Positions 1 to 9,594 of a DNA stretch of 61,273 nucleotides are shown piece after piece. Position 1 is the stretch's first letter. Each line of letters begins with the position of its first letter. The notes under the pieces were generated by a model. The model was not told where the DNA came from, searched no databases, and worked only from the letters and a program-made list of their open reading frames with translations. The translations under genes and the position numbers were made by a program. Source of the stretch: Cupriavidus sp. (lineage in GTDB: Bacteria; Pseudomonadota; Gammaproteobacteria; Burkholderiales; Burkholderiaceae); assembly GCA_031181345.1 (NCBI GenBank), contig JAPSLC010000030.1, forward strand, positions 1 to 61,273, read 5' to 3'.

Positions 1-24
1 GCAGACCTTTTCGCTTCTCGTCAA
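1..24 (-). promoter_or_regulatory. Possible -35 part of a promoter cut by the left edge
   Basis: Read on the minus strand, TTGACG occupies 24-19 and is followed by an A/G-rich spacer up to base 1; its -10 would lie at or just past the window edge. It follows a second promoter-like sequence at 144-116 in the same direction. Tandem strong promoters of this kind usually precede stable-RNA operons in this group, but the transcribed gene is not in the window, so the target is inference. Confidence 0.3.
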
Positions 25-115
25 CAGGTTTCTCAGCACTTTCTGCCGCGGCGCCAGCACCGCAGCGCCTTTGCCTTCCTGCCAACCCCGCCGCCGTTCG
101 GCTGCGAGGGGGCGA

Positions 116-144
116 ATATTAAGGGAGCGTGACAGCCAATGCAA
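116..144 (-). promoter_or_regulatory. Sigma70-like promoter reading left out of the window
   Basis: On the minus strand TTGCAT (144-139) and TAATAT (121-116) are separated by 17 bases, close to the consensus. It lies downstream of the prpR stop and reads away from it, so it cannot serve prpR; it should drive a gene beyond base 1. The stretch 1-173 otherwise holds no coding region that I can support. Confidence 0.45.
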
Positions 145-173
145 GCGCTTTTTCTCCCGACCGTCGACATGCC

Positions 174-2135
174 TTATGCTGCCTCTTTGAGCCGCCGCCA
201 TAAGGTCGTTGGACTGATACCCAATAGGTGGCACGCCGCTGCACGGTCTCCACCGCATTCGTCAAGCACACGGCGAATATGTTCCGCCTGGGACGAACGC
301 GCCACTCCAGCGAGCGAATGGCCGCCCGATCGCGCACTCGCCACGGCCGGGGCCACCGCTTCCGTGCCCTCATGGCCGAACAGCTCAGGCACCGTCGCGC
401 GCAATTCGCGCAGCAACGTCCCCTCGTCGAGCGCCCGCCCCGCCAACAGCACCGCGATCCGCTCGACCACGTTCTCCAGCTCCCGGATGTTCCCTGGCCA
501 GCCATACGCCGTCAGCCGCCCGCGCGCGGCCTCCGGCAAGCTGTCGGGGCGCGGCAGCCCCAGCCGTTGCTGCGCGCGCCGGTACAGCAGTTCGGCCAGC
601 TCCGGCAGATCCGCCTTGCGTTCGCGCAGCGGCGGCATGGCGATCCGCAGGATATTCAGTCGGTAATAGAGATCCTGGCGGAACGCCCCGTCGCGCACCA
701 ACGCGGCGAGATCCCGATGGGTGGCGGCGATCACGCGCACGTTGACCGGCACCGCGTCCACGCCCCCGATCGGCAGCACCTGCTTTTCCTGCAGCACGCG
801 CAACAGCCGGGTCTGCAAGGCCGGCGGCATATCGCCGACCTCGTCCAGGAACAACGTGCCGTTATGCGCGGACTCGAACAGCCCCGCCTTGCCGCCCCGC
901 CGCGCGCCCGTGAACGCGCCCTCCTCGTAGCCGAACAGCTCGCTCTCGAGCAGCGCCTCCGGAAACGCCGCGCAATTGATCGCCACGAAGGGAAACGTCC
1001 GGCGCGGACTGGCGTCGTGCATGCCTTGTGCGAGCACCTCCTTGCCGGTGCCGCTCTCGCCGCTGATCAGCACGGTCGAATCGACGGCCGCGTAGCGCCG
1101 GGCCAGCTCGCGCAGTTGGCGCATCGACGGCGACTCCCCCGCCAGGTCGTCGAGCCGATAGCGCACGCCGGCCGTACGGGCACTTGCCCGCCGGCGCAAA
1201 TGGCGGTCCACCCGCTGGATCGCATTGGCATCCTGGATCGTCAGCACCGCGCCCGCGGGACCGCCCTCGCCCAGGATCGGAATCCGGTTGACCACGACCA
1301 TCCGATCGCCCAGCTTGTGGATCGCCTCGAGCTCCTTGGCACCGGTCCGCATCACGCTGTCGAGCGACAGATCCGGCGCGAGGCCCTGCAGCTTGCGGCC
1401 GACTGCATCGGCGGCCGGCGTGCCCAGAAAGCGCTCCATCGCGGGATTGAACGACTGGATCCGCCCGTCGGTATCGACCGCGGCGACGCCTTCGTTCAGA
1501 TGCGCCAGGATCGTATTGACGTATTCCCGCCGGCTCGACTCGATGCGCCGCAGCCGCGCCGCCTCGATCGCGTCCTCGAGCGCCAGCTTGACCGACTGGC
1601 CGGAGTACAGGAACACCCCGGTCAGCCCGAGCCGATCCGCGAGTTCGGTGACGAGCCCGGGTCCAACCACGACCTCGATGCCCTCCTGGCGCAGCGCCTT
1701 GACGCGCACCGTGGCGTCGTCTTCGGTCAGATACGTATACGACGGAATCGGCAGGTCGAACGCGCGCGCAAACTCGTCGACCTCGGGATAGGTGGCGGCA
1801 TGGGTCACCAGCGCCACCCGCGGCGAGATGCGCCGCGCCGTGGCGAGCGCGCTGAGCACGTCGAACCCCGTCACCTTGACCAGCGTGACGGGCACGTCCA
1901 CATGCTGGCGCAGATAGGCGCCATTGGATCCGGCAGCGACCACCGCGTCGAGCCGCCCTTCCCTGGCTTCCCGCGCGATCGCGCTGGCGGCCGCCTCGTA
2001 GCCCTTGCCGACAAGCCGGAAGTCGGCCTGCGCGGCATACGAAGGAATCAGATCGGCGAAGGCACGCGACAGCCGGCTGATGCCGACCGCCCAAATGCGA
2101 GGCCGACCAGGAGGGATTGGGGTAGCGGGAGTCAT
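174..2135 (-). CDS. prpR: Sigma54-dependent propionate catabolism activator PrpR
   Basis: Enhancer-binding activator that senses 2-methylcitrate and switches on the propionate genes with sigma54 RNA polymerase. The 653-residue protein has a PrpR N-terminal sensor domain (about 15-195), a PAS-like segment (about 205-300), an AAA+ domain with Walker A GESGTGKE (359-366) and the sigma54-contacting GAFTGA loop (406-411), and a Fis-type helix-turn-helix at the C-terminus. The ATG at 2135 is chosen because the sequence before it encodes a low-quality extension and the sensor domain begins directly after it. It is divergent from prpB, with 312 bases between them that hold its probable binding sites. 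Family assignment is firm; the ligand is known for the family, not shown here. Confidence 0.95.
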   Translation of the reverse strand: MTPATPIPPGRPRIWAVGISRLSRAFADLIPSYAAQADFRLVGKGYEAAASAIAREAREGRLDAVVAAGSNGAYLRQHVDVPVTLVKVTGFDVLSALATARRISPRVALVTHAATYPEVDEFARAFDLPIPSYTYLTEDDATVRVKALRQEGIEVVVGPGLVTELADRLGLTGVFLYSGQSVKLALEDAIEAARLRRIESSRREYVNTILAHLNEGVAAVDTDGRIQSFNPAMERFLGTPAADAVGRKLQGLAPDLSLDSVMRTGAKELEAIHKLGDRMVVVNRIPILGEGGPAGAVLTIQDANAIQRVDRHLRRRASARTAGVRYRLDDLAGESPSMRQLRELARRYAAVDSTVLISGESGTGKEVLAQGMHDASPRRTFPFVAINCAAFPEALLESELFGYEEGAFTGARRGGKAGLFESAHNGTLFLDEVGDMPPALQTRLLRVLQEKQVLPIGGVDAVPVNVRVIAATHRDLAALVRDGAFRQDLYYRLNILRIAMPPLRERKADLPELAELLYRRAQQRLGLPRPDSLPEAARGRLTAYGWPGNIRELENVVERIAVLLAGRALDEGTLLRELRATVPELFGHEGTEAVAPAVASARSGGHSLAGVARSSQAEHIRRVLDECGGDRAAACHLLGISPTTLWRRLKEAA

Positions 2136-2241
2136 CGATCGAAAGAAAAAGGCAAAGGCCGCAAGCCGTGTCGAGCAGACCAACAAAAGCGGCCACAATA
2201 GGATGTTGACGCGCCGTCGCTGCATTCTGCGCCCACCGGCG

Positions 2242-2284
2242 TTGCATTTCAATCGACGACGCTGCATTTCAAACCTGAAATGCA
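2242..2284. promoter_or_regulatory. Probable PrpR operator: palindrome plus extra half site
   Basis: A perfect 9-base inverted repeat, TGCATTTCA (2263-2271) and TGAAATGCA (2276-2284), is separated by four bases. A further TGCATTTCA lies at 2243-2251 and a weaker TGCATT at 2221-2226, so half sites recur every 20-22 bases, about two helical turns. The position, about 100 bases upstream of the -24/-12 promoter and between prpR and prpB, fits an enhancer for PrpR that could also autoregulate prpR. Confidence 0.7.
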
Positions 2285-2381
2285 AACGGAGCGCCGATCA
2301 CGCCACCTGAACCGAACGAAAGAACCGCAATCCCTTGTCAGGGCTGGGCTGATCACGCCTTCAGAAAGCCCCCGGCGCCGC

Positions 2382-2397
2382 TGGCACGCGGCTTGCG
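2382..2397 (+). promoter_or_regulatory. Sigma54 (-24/-12) promoter of the prp operon
   Basis: The sequence TGGCACGCGGCTTGCG matches the sigma54 consensus, with the invariant GG and GC separated by exactly ten bases. It lies 50 bases before the prpB start, downstream of the palindromic PrpR site, and PrpR carries the GAFTGA loop needed to activate it. Confidence 0.85.
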
Positions 2398-2447
2398 CTC
2401 TGCCGACATTCCGCATCTCCCTCATTCCGCTCACCCAGGACGCCACC

Positions 2448-3356
2448 ATGACCCTGACCTCCCAAGACCTGGCCCGCTCTGCCGGCGCCCGTTTCCGCCA
2501 GGCCCTGGCCGACGAGCAGCCGCTGCAGGTCGTCGGCACCATCAACGCCAACCACGCCCTGCTGGCCAAGCGCGCCGGCTACCGTGCGATCTACCTGTCC
2601 GGCGGCGGCGTCGCGGCCGGCTCGCTGGGCCTGCCCGACCTCGGCATCTCGAACCTGGATGACGTGCTGACCGACATCCGCCGCATCACCGACGTCTGCG
2701 ACGTGCCGCTGCTGGTCGACGTCGACACCGGCTTCGGCGCCTCGGCGTTCAACGTGGCCCGCACCACCCGCTCGCTGATCAAGTTCGGCGCCGCCGCGAT
2801 GCACATCGAGGACCAGGTCGGCGCCAAGCGCTGCGGCCACCGGCCCAACAAGGAGATCGTCTCGCAGGACGAGATGGTCGATCGCATCAAGGCCGCGGTC
2901 GATGCCCGCACCGACGAGCATTTCGTCATCATGGCCCGCACCGATGCGCTGGCGGTCGAAGGCCTGGACAAGGCGATCGAACGCGCGGTGGCATGCGTCG
3001 AGGCCGGCGCCGACGCGATCTTCCCCGAGGCGATGACGGACCTGTCGATGTACCGCAAGTTCGTCGACGCGGTGAAGGTGCCGGTGCTGGCCAACATCAC
3101 CGAGTTCGGCGCCACGCCGCTGTTCACGCGCGACGAGCTGGCCGGCGCCGGCGTCGCGATGATCCTCTACCCGCTGTCGGCATTCCGCGCGATGAACAAG
3201 GCGGCCGAGAACGTCTACGCGGCGATCCGCCGCGACGGCACCCAGCAGAACGTGCTGGACACCATGCAGACGCGCGCCGAGCTCTACGAGAGCATCGGCT
3301 ACCATGCGTACGAACAGAAGCTGGATGCGCTGTTCGCGCAAGCCAAAGCCAAGTAA
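2448..3356 (+). CDS. prpB: 2-methylisocitrate lyase PrpB
   Basis: Cleaves 2-methylisocitrate to pyruvate and succinate, the last step of the 2-methylcitrate cycle, in the cytosol. The 302-residue protein belongs to the isocitrate lyase/PEP mutase superfamily and has the catalytic signature KRCGHR at 127-132 (Cys129 is the expected general acid/base) and the metal-binding VDVDTGFG segment (90-97). The ATG at 2448 has AGGA seven bases upstream; an in-frame extension to 2280 would run through the sigma54 promoter and is rejected. First gene of the operon, followed after 28 bases by prpC. Confidence 0.96.
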   Translation: MTLTSQDLARSAGARFRQALADEQPLQVVGTINANHALLAKRAGYRAIYLSGGGVAAGSLGLPDLGISNLDDVLTDIRRITDVCDVPLLVDVDTGFGASAFNVARTTRSLIKFGAAAMHIEDQVGAKRCGHRPNKEIVSQDEMVDRIKAAVDARTDEHFVIMARTDALAVEGLDKAIERAVACVEAGADAIFPEAMTDLSMYRKFVDAVKVPVLANITEFGATPLFTRDELAGAGVAMILYPLSAFRAMNKAAENVYAAIRRDGTQQNVLDTMQTRAELYESIGYHAYEQKLDALFAQAKAK

Positions 3357-3384
3357 CCAGAACAGAGCGAAGCAAGGAGACGAC

Positions 3385-4545
3385 ATGTCCGAAGCCACTC
3401 CGGCGCAAGCCACCCCGAAGCCCAAGAAATCCGTCGCGCTGTCCGGCGTCGTCGCCGGCAATACCGCACTGTGCACGGTCGGCCGCAGCGGCAACGATCT
3501 GCACTATCGCGGCTACGACATCCTCGACGTCGCCGAAACCTGCGAGTTCGAAGAGATCGCCTATCTGCTGGTGCATGGCAAGCTGCCGACCCAGGCCGAG
3601 CTGAACGGCTACAAGACCAAGCTGCGCGCGCTGCGCGGGCTGCCGGCCAACGTCAAGGCTGCCCTCGAATGGGTCCCGGCCTCCGCCCACCCGATGGACG
3701 TGATGCGCACCGGCGTGTCGGTGCTCGGCACGGTGCTGCCCGAGAAGGAAGACCACAACCTGCCGGGCGCGCGCGACATCGCCGACCGCCTGATGGCCTC
3801 GCTCGGCTCGATGCTGCTGTACTGGTACCACTACAGCCATAACGGCCGGCGCATCGAGGTCGAGACCGACGACGATTCGATCGGCGGCCACTTCCTGCAT
3901 CTGCTGCACGGCCGCAAGCCCAGCGATCTGTGGGAACGCGCGATGCACACCTCGCTGATCCTGTACGCGGAGCACGAGTTCAACGCGTCGACCTTCACCG
4001 GCCGCGTGATCGCCGGCACCGGTTCCGACATGTACTCGGCGATCTGCGGTGCGATCGGCGCGCTGCGCGGCCCGAAGCACGGCGGCGCCAACGAGGTCGC
4101 GTTCGAGATCCAGAAGCGCTACGACACGCCCGACGAGGCTCAGGCCGACATCACGCGCCGCGTCGAGAACAAGGAAGTCGTGATCGGCTTCGGCCATCCG
4201 GTCTACACGACCGGCGATCCGCGCAACCAGGTGATCAAGGAAGTCGCGCGCCGCCTGTCGAAGGACGCCGGCTCGATGAAGATGTTCGACATCGCCGAGC
4301 GGCTGGAGACCACGATGTGGGACATCAAGAAGATGTTCCCCAATCTCGACTGGTTCAGCGCGGTCAGCTATCACATGATGGGCGTGCCGACCGCGATGTT
4401 CACGCCGCTGTTCGTGATCGCGCGGACCTCGGGCTGGGCCGCGCACATCATCGAGCAACGCGTCGACAACAAGATCATCCGCCCGAGCGCCAACTACATC
4501 GGCCCGGACAACATGAAGTTCGTGCCGATCGAGAAGCGCCGCTGA
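3385..4545 (+). CDS. prpC: 2-methylcitrate synthase PrpC
   Basis: Condenses propionyl-CoA with oxaloacetate to 2-methylcitrate, the entry step of the cycle. At 386 residues it has the short length of bacterial 2-methylcitrate synthases rather than hexameric citrate synthase (about 430), and shows the citrate-synthase motifs GPKHGGANE and [13 protein letters not shown] with the catalytic His. AAGGAGA is placed five bases before the ATG at 3385. The N-terminus has a short Pro/Lys/Ala-rich lead before the conserved [11 protein letters not shown] start of the fold. Its position between prpB and acnD supports methylcitrate rather than citrate synthesis. Confidence 0.95.
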   Translation: MSEATPAQATPKPKKSVALSGVVAGNTALCTVGRSGNDLHYRGYDILDVAETCEFEEIAYLLVHGKLPTQAELNGYKTKLRALRGLPANVKAALEWVPASAHPMDVMRTGVSVLGTVLPEKEDHNLPGARDIADRLMASLGSMLLYWYHYSHNGRRIEVETDDDSIGGHFLHLLHGRKPSDLWERAMHTSLILYAEHEFNASTFTGRVIAGTGSDMYSAICGAIGALRGPKHGGANEVAFEIQKRYDTPDEAQADITRRVENKEVVIGFGHPVYTTGDPRNQVIKEVARRLSKDAGSMKMFDIAERLETTMWDIKKMFPNLDWFSAVSYHMMGVPTAMFTPLFVIARTSGWAAHIIEQRVDNKIIRPSANYIGPDNMKFVPIEKRR

Positions 4546-4652
4546 TCGGGCAGACGCAAACGGAGGCGGCCGCACCGCGCGCCGCTTCCGCCCCGCAGTC
4601 CCCAAGACCTACCACGGCGCGCCGAGCACGACCCGTATTGATCCCCACCCCC

Positions 4653-7265
4653 ATGAACACTGCCTACCGCAAACCGCTGCCCGGCACGGGCCTGGACTAT
4701 TTCGACGCACGCGCCGCGGTCGATGCGATCCAGCCTGGCGCCTATGACAAGCTGCCCTACACCTCCCGCGTGCTGGCCGAAAACCTGGTGCGCCGCTGCG
4801 AGCCGTCGCTGCTGACCGCAGCGCTGACGCAGCTGATCGAACGCAAGCGCGAGCTCGACTTCCCGTGGTTTCCCGCGCGCGTGGTCTGCCACGACATCCT
4901 CGGCCAGACCGCGCTGGTGGACCTCGCCGGCCTGCGCGATGCGATCGCCGACCAGGGCGGCGATCCGGCCCAGGTCAATCCGGTGGTGCCGGTCCAGCTG
5001 ATCGTCGACCATTCGCTGGCGGTCGAGCACGGCGGTTTCGACAAGGACGCCTTCGCCAAGAACCGCGCGATCGAGGAGCGCCGCAACGAGGACCGCTTCC
5101 ACTTCATCGAGTGGACCAAGAAAGCGTTCAAGAACGTCGACGTGATCCCGCCGGGCAACGGCATCATGCACCAGATCAATCTGGAGCGGATGTCCCCGGT
5201 GATCCATGCCGTCGACGGCGTGGCCTACCCCGACACGCTGGTCGGCACCGACAGCCACACGCCCCATGTCGACGCGCTGGGCGTGATCGCCATCGGCGTG
5301 GGCGGCCTCGAAGCCGAGAACGTGATGCTGGGCCGCGCCTCGTGGATGCGGCTGCCGGACATCGTGGGCGTCGAGCTGCGCGGCAAGCCGCAACCGGGCA
5401 TCACCGCGACCGATATCGTGCTGGCGCTGACCGAATTCCTGCGCAGCCAGCGCGTGGTCGGCGCCTATCTCGAATTCCGCGGCGAAGGCGCGGCGAGCCT
5501 GACGCTGGGCGATCGCGCGACGATCTCGAACATGGCGCCCGAGTACGGCGCCACCGCGGCGATGTTCTTCATCGACGGCCAGACCATCGACTATCTGCGC
5601 CTGACCGGCCGCAGCGACGAGCAGGTCCGCCTGGTCGAGACCTACGCGAAAACCGCGGGGCTTTGGGCCGATACGCTGCGCAACGCCGAATACGAGCGCA
5701 CGCTGGAGTTCGACCTGTCGACCGTGGTCCGCAACATGGCCGGCCCGTCGAACCCGCACAAGCGGCTGCCGACCACCGCGCTGGCCGAACGCGGCATCGC
5801 GGGCCAATGGCAGCAGGTGCCGGGGCAGATGCCCGACGGCGCCGTGATCATCGCCGCCATCACCAGCTGCACCAACACCAGCAATCCGCGCAACGTGATC
5901 GCCGCCGGCCTGCTGGCGCGCAATGCCAATGCGCGCGGCCTGGCGCGCAAGCCATGGGTCAAGTCGTCGCTGGCGCCGGGCTCCAAGGTCGTGCAGCTGT
6001 ATCTGGAGGAAGCCGGCCTGCTGCCGGAGCTCGAGCAGCTGGGCTTCGGCATCGTCGCGTTCGCCTGCACCACCTGCAACGGCATGTCGGGCGCGCTCGA
6101 TCCGGCGATCCAGCAGGAGATCGTCGAACGCGATCTGTATGCGACCGCGGTGCTGTCGGGCAACCGCAATTTCGACGGCCGCATCCATCCGTACGCCAAG
6201 CAGGCGTTCCTCGCCTCGCCGCCGCTGGTGGTGGCCTACGCGATCGCCGGCACCATCCGCTTCGACATCGAGCGCGACGTGCTGGGCCACGACCAGAACG
6301 GCCAGCCGGTCACGCTGAAGGACATCTGGCCAAGCGACGAGGAAATCGATGCGATCGTCGCGCAGAGCGTCAAGCCCGAGCAGTTCCGCAAGGTCTACGA
6401 GCCGATGTTCGCGGTGCAGGCGGCCAACGCGGAGACCATCAGCCCGCTGTACGACTGGCGGCCGCAGAGCACCTATATCCGCCGCCCGCCGTACTGGGAA
6501 GGCGCGCTGGCCGGCGAGCGCACGCTCCGTGGCCTGCGTCCGCTGGCGGTGCTCGGCGACAACATCACCACCGACCACCTGTCGCCGTCCAACGCGATCC
6601 TGCCCGACAGCGCCGCCGGCGAATATCTGGCGAAGATGGGTCTGCCCGAGGAAGACTTCAACTCGTACGCGACCCACCGCGGCGACCATCTGACCGCGCA
6701 GCGCGCGACCTTCGCCAATCCGACCCTGGTCAATGAAATGGCGGTGATCGACGGCAAGGTCAAGAAGGGTTCGCTGGCGCGCATCGAGCCGGACGGCAAG
6801 GTCGTGCGCATGTGGGAAGCGATCGAGACCTATATGGAGCGCAAGCAGCCGCTGGTCATCATCGCCGGCGCCGACTACGGCCAGGGCTCGTCGCGCGACT
6901 GGGCGGCCAAGGGCGTGCGGCTGGCGGGCGTGGAGGCGATCGTCGCCGAAGGCTTCGAGCGGATCCACCGCACCAACCTGATCGGCATGGGCGTACTGCC
7001 GCTGGAGTTCAAGCCCGGCACCAACCGCCTGACGCTGCAGATCGACGGCACCGAAACCTTCGACGTGGTCGGCGAACGCAAGCCGCGCGCGGACCTAACG
7101 CTGGTGATCCACCGCAAGAACGGCGAGCGCGTCGAGACCGCGGTGACCTGCCGGCTCGATACCGCCGAGGAAGTGTCGATCTACGAGGCCGGCGGCGTGC
7201 TGCAGCGCTTCGCGCAGGACTTCCTCGATTCGACCAAGGCGGCGCGGGCAACGTCGGCTGCGTGA
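4653..7265 (+). CDS. acnD: 2-methylcitrate dehydratase AcnD (Fe/S-dependent)
   Basis: Aconitase-family enzyme that dehydrates 2-methylcitrate to 2-methyl-aconitate; in AcnD organisms PrpF is needed to complete the pathway, replacing PrpD. The 870-residue protein carries the three Fe/S-cluster cysteines in SCTNTSNPRN and CTTCNGMSG, and the C-terminal swivel domain with the substrate-binding GADYGQGSSRDWAAKG. The ATG at 4653 begins the conserved N-terminus; its ribosome site is weak. The frame stays open 5' into prpC but that part is an out-of-frame overlap. 107 bases follow the prpC stop, so it is in the same operon. Confidence 0.95.
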   Translation: MNTAYRKPLPGTGLDYFDARAAVDAIQPGAYDKLPYTSRVLAENLVRRCEPSLLTAALTQLIERKRELDFPWFPARVVCHDILGQTALVDLAGLRDAIADQGGDPAQVNPVVPVQLIVDHSLAVEHGGFDKDAFAKNRAIEERRNEDRFHFIEWTKKAFKNVDVIPPGNGIMHQINLERMSPVIHAVDGVAYPDTLVGTDSHTPHVDALGVIAIGVGGLEAENVMLGRASWMRLPDIVGVELRGKPQPGITATDIVLALTEFLRSQRVVGAYLEFRGEGAASLTLGDRATISNMAPEYGATAAMFFIDGQTIDYLRLTGRSDEQVRLVETYAKTAGLWADTLRNAEYERTLEFDLSTVVRNMAGPSNPHKRLPTTALAERGIAGQWQQVPGQMPDGAVIIAAITSCTNTSNPRNVIAAGLLARNANARGLARKPWVKSSLAPGSKVVQLYLEEAGLLPELEQLGFGIVAFACTTCNGMSGALDPAIQQEIVERDLYATAVLSGNRNFDGRIHPYAKQAFLASPPLVVAYAIAGTIRFDIERDVLGHDQNGQPVTLKDIWPSDEEIDAIVAQSVKPEQFRKVYEPMFAVQAANAETISPLYDWRPQSTYIRRPPYWEGALAGERTLRGLRPLAVLGDNITTDHLSPSNAILPDSAAGEYLAKMGLPEEDFNSYATHRGDHLTAQRATFANPTLVNEMAVIDGKVKKGSLARIEPDGKVVRMWEAIETYMERKQPLVIIAGADYGQGSSRDWAAKGVRLAGVEAIVAEGFERIHRTNLIGMGVLPLEFKPGTNRLTLQIDGTETFDVVGERKPRADLTLVIHRKNGERVETAVTCRLDTAEEVSIYEAGGVLQRFAQDFLDSTKAARATSAA

Positions 7266-7305
7266 GCGAGGCGCGACGGCCCACCTGAATCAGCACGAGG
7301 CACAC

Positions 7306-8505
7306 ATGGTTTCTCTTCCCCAGATCCGCATCCCCGCCACCTATATGCGTGGCGGCACCAGCAAGGGCGTGTTCTTCCGCCTGCAGGACCTGCCTGAGGC
7401 GGCGCAGTCGCCGGGCCCGGCCCGCGATGCGCTGCTGATGCGCGTGATCGGCAGCCCGGACCCGTACGGCAAGCAGATCGACGGCATGGGCGCGGCGACG
7501 TCGAGCACCAGCAAGACGGTGATCGTGTCGCGCAGCAGCCGGCCGGGCCACGACGTCGACTATCTGTTCGGGCAGGTCGCCATCGACCAGCCCTTCGTCG
7601 ACTGGAGCGGCAACTGCGGCAACCTGTCGGCCGCGGTAGGCCCGTTCGCGATCGCCGCCGGGCTGATCGATCCGGCGCGCATTCCGCGCGAGGGCGTCGC
7701 CACCGTGCGCATCTGGCAGGCCAATATCGGCAAGACCATCGTCTCGCATGTGCCGATCGTCGACGGCATGGTCAAGGAAACCGGCGACTTCGAGCTGGAC
7801 GGCGTCACCTTCCCCGCCGCCGAGATCATGCTCGAGTTCATGGACCCGGCGGCCGAGGAGGAAGGCGGCGGCGGCGCGATGTTCCCGACCGGCAACCTGG
7901 TCGACGACCTGGAAGTGCCGGGCGTCGGCACGCTGAAGGCGACGATGATCAATGCCGGCATTCCGACCATCTTCGTCAACGCCGATGCGATCGGCTATAC
8001 CGGCACCGAGCTGCAGGAGGCCATCAACGGCGACCCCAGGGCGCTGGGGATGTTCGAGACGATCCGCGCCTACGGTGCGGTGCGGATGGGCCTGATCCAG
8101 AACGTCGACGAGGCCGCGCGGCGTCAGCACACCCCCAAGGTGGCCTTCGTCGCCCCGCCGGCGAGCTACACCGCGTCCAGCGGCAAGCCGGTACGCGCCG
8201 AAGACATCGACCTGCTGGTGCGTGCGCTGTCGATGGGCAAGCTGCACCACGCGATGATGGGCACTGCTGCCGTGGCGATCGGCACCGCCGCTGCCATCCC
8301 CGGCACGCTGGTCAATCTGGCTGCCGGCGGCGGCAAACGCCAGGCGGTGCGCTTCGGCCATCCGTCCGGCACGCTGCGCGTCGGCGCCGAAGCAGCCCAG
8401 GTGGACGGCGAATGGGCCGTCAAGAAGGCCATCATGAGCCGCAGCGCGCGGGTGCTGATGGAAGGTTGGGTACGCGTGCCGGGCGACTGGAACCCCGTCG
8501 CTTGA
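7306..8505 (+). CDS. prpF: 2-methylaconitate cis-trans isomerase PrpF
   Basis: PrpF-family isomerase of the diaminopimelate-epimerase fold that converts the AcnD product so that an aconitase can hydrate it to 2-methylisocitrate. The 399 residues match the family length; the N-terminal YMRGGTSKGVFF and the SGNCGNLSAAVGPFA segment with its Cys are typical. It starts 40 bases after acnD, and the acnD-prpF pair is diagnostic of this version of the methylcitrate cycle. It is the last gene of the operon; a hairpin follows 11 bases later. Confidence 0.95.
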   Translation: MVSLPQIRIPATYMRGGTSKGVFFRLQDLPEAAQSPGPARDALLMRVIGSPDPYGKQIDGMGAATSSTSKTVIVSRSSRPGHDVDYLFGQVAIDQPFVDWSGNCGNLSAAVGPFAIAAGLIDPARIPREGVATVRIWQANIGKTIVSHVPIVDGMVKETGDFELDGVTFPAAEIMLEFMDPAAEEEGGGGAMFPTGNLVDDLEVPGVGTLKATMINAGIPTIFVNADAIGYTGTELQEAINGDPRALGMFETIRAYGAVRMGLIQNVDEAARRQHTPKVAFVAPPASYTASSGKPVRAEDIDLLVRALSMGKLHHAMMGTAAVAIGTAAAIPGTLVNLAAGGGKRQAVRFGHPSGTLRVGAEAAQVDGEWAVKKAIMSRSARVLMEGWVRVPGDWNPVA

Positions 8506-8516
8506 AGGCAGGAGGG

Positions 8517-8541
8517 GCTGGGGCCGCGCAGCGGCTCCAGC
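8517..8541 (+). terminator. Hairpin after prpF
   Basis: GCTGGGGCCGC (8517-8527) and GCGGCTCCAGC (8531-8541) form an 11-pair stem with one G-U wobble and a three-base loop, immediately after prpF. There is no T-run, so this may slow or stop transcription only weakly. The remaining gap to 8644 shows nothing else. Confidence 0.4.
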
Positions 8542-8644
8542 ATCGACGGTGTGGGCTGGTCAGCTGGCGGTTAATTGCGTTTTGTCGCCATGAAAGCAAA
8601 CTCGCCGTTGCGCCGTTGAACACGGCACCTTCCACCGCCGTTCT

Positions 8645-9115
8645 TCAACCAAACAGCACGCTGTTCATCAGCGCCTTGGCCACCACGGTGCCCGCCTCGG
8701 GCTGCTCCGCATAGACCGTGATCTCGGTGGCGATCTGCCGCTGGCCTCGGCGCACCACCGTCGCCACCGCCCGCAGCGAGGCCGCCTCGGCCGGCGCCAC
8801 GTACTGGATCGACAGCGCGCTGGTCGCCCCGCCTCTCACCTTGTCCGGGTCCGCGCCGGATGCCGCGGCCGCGGCGCCCGCGATATCGATCAGCGTGGCA
8901 ATCACGCCGCCATGCACGGTCTTGCCGACCGTGACATTGCCGGGGCTGAACGGCAGCACCAGCTCGACATGCTCGGGCGCCAGCACGTCGAGCGCGACGC
9001 CGAGCGTGCGCGCCACGGGCGAGCCGATCAGGATTTCCTCGACCATCGCGCGAACGCGTGGCGCGACCTCGGCGTAGGTACCGGCAGCGGAGAGTGGGGT
9101 CAGCGAAGACATCAT
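8645..9115 (-). CDS. PaaI-family hotdog-fold thioesterase
   Basis: A 156-residue single-domain hotdog protein with the PaaI-type core motif VHGGVIATLIDIAG (about residues 65-80), where the Gly-Gly and Asp contribute to acyl-CoA thioester hydrolysis. Substrate is unknown; family members act on phenylacetyl-CoA, hydroxybenzoyl-CoA or medium-chain acyl-CoAs. There is an AGGAG five bases before the ATG at 9115, and a second ATG follows directly at 9112; a longer frame to 9187 lacks a ribosome site. It is convergent with prpF and stands alone, so it gives no pathway context. Confidence 0.8.
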   Translation of the reverse strand: MMSSLTPLSAAGTYAEVAPRVRAMVEEILIGSPVARTLGVALDVLAPEHVELVLPFSPGNVTVGKTVHGGVIATLIDIAGAAAAASGADPDKVRGGATSALSIQYVAPAEAASLRAVATVVRRGQRQIATEITVYAEQPEAGTVVAKALMNSVLFG

Positions 9116-9242
9116 GCGGGCTCCTGAAGAAGGATCGTTGGTATGTCGTGATGGGACCATGATGGCAGCCGGCGTGTCGCGGCTCAATTACCCGCCAGGT
9201 AATCCACTCAAGCGGCCTCCGGCACCGCCCCACCCCGCCGCT

Positions 9243-9248
9243 TATAAT
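9243..9248 (+). promoter_or_regulatory. Candidate -10 box for the DUF1289 gene
   Basis: A perfect TATAAT lies 27 bases before the ATG at 9275. No clear -35 box is visible at the expected distance, so this rests on the -10 alone. Confidence 0.35.
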
Positions 9249-9274
9249 GGCCGCCTTTGCCTCGCCCAGTCGCC

Positions 9275-9535
9275 ATGCCGCAAACCCGCCCCGATTCGCC
9301 GCCAGACCCGCTTGCCCTGCCCGAACCCGCCGAGGCCACCGACGACAGCCTGTTCGACGGTCCCGACAGCCCGTGCATCGGCATCTGCTCGACGCTGTTC
9401 GACGAGGTCTGCCAGGGCTGCGGCCGCACCGCGATGGAAGTCAGCAACTGGGTCTTCATGAGCGACGCGGAAAAGCAGACGGTGTGGGAGCGCATCACGC
9501 GCGAAGGCAGCGCGCGCCGTTTCCAGCGCGACTAG
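9275..9535 (+). CDS. DUF1289 small Cys-rich protein
   Basis: An 86-residue protein with the DUF1289 signature: a Ser-Pro-Cys-Ile-Gly-Ile-Cys motif followed by CQGCGRT and a downstream Trp in EVSNW. The four cysteines suggest a small metal- or redox-binding site, but the function of the family is not known. The N-terminal third is Pro/Asp-rich and probably disordered. The ATG at 9275 is preferred over an upstream TTG at 9257. It is convergent with the penicillin-acylase-like gene, 59 bases apart. Confidence 0.8.
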   Translation: MPQTRPDSPPDPLALPEPAEATDDSLFDGPDSPCIGICSTLFDEVCQGCGRTAMEVSNWVFMSDAEKQTVWERITREGSARRFQRD

Positions 9536-9594
9536 TCCCGCGACCGACGCCGGGCCACGCCGGACCTCGTCGGACCCACGCCTGTTCCCAACCC

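Noticed and set aside
228..2201. A 657-codon open frame antisense to prpR
   Set aside because: It is a GC-rich shadow frame: Arg/His/Pro-rich, no ribosome site, no family resemblance, and it lies over the conserved sigma54 activator.
3930..4652. A long in-frame 5' extension of acnD
   Set aside because: The extension is the other reading frame of prpC; the family N-terminus begins at ATG 4653.
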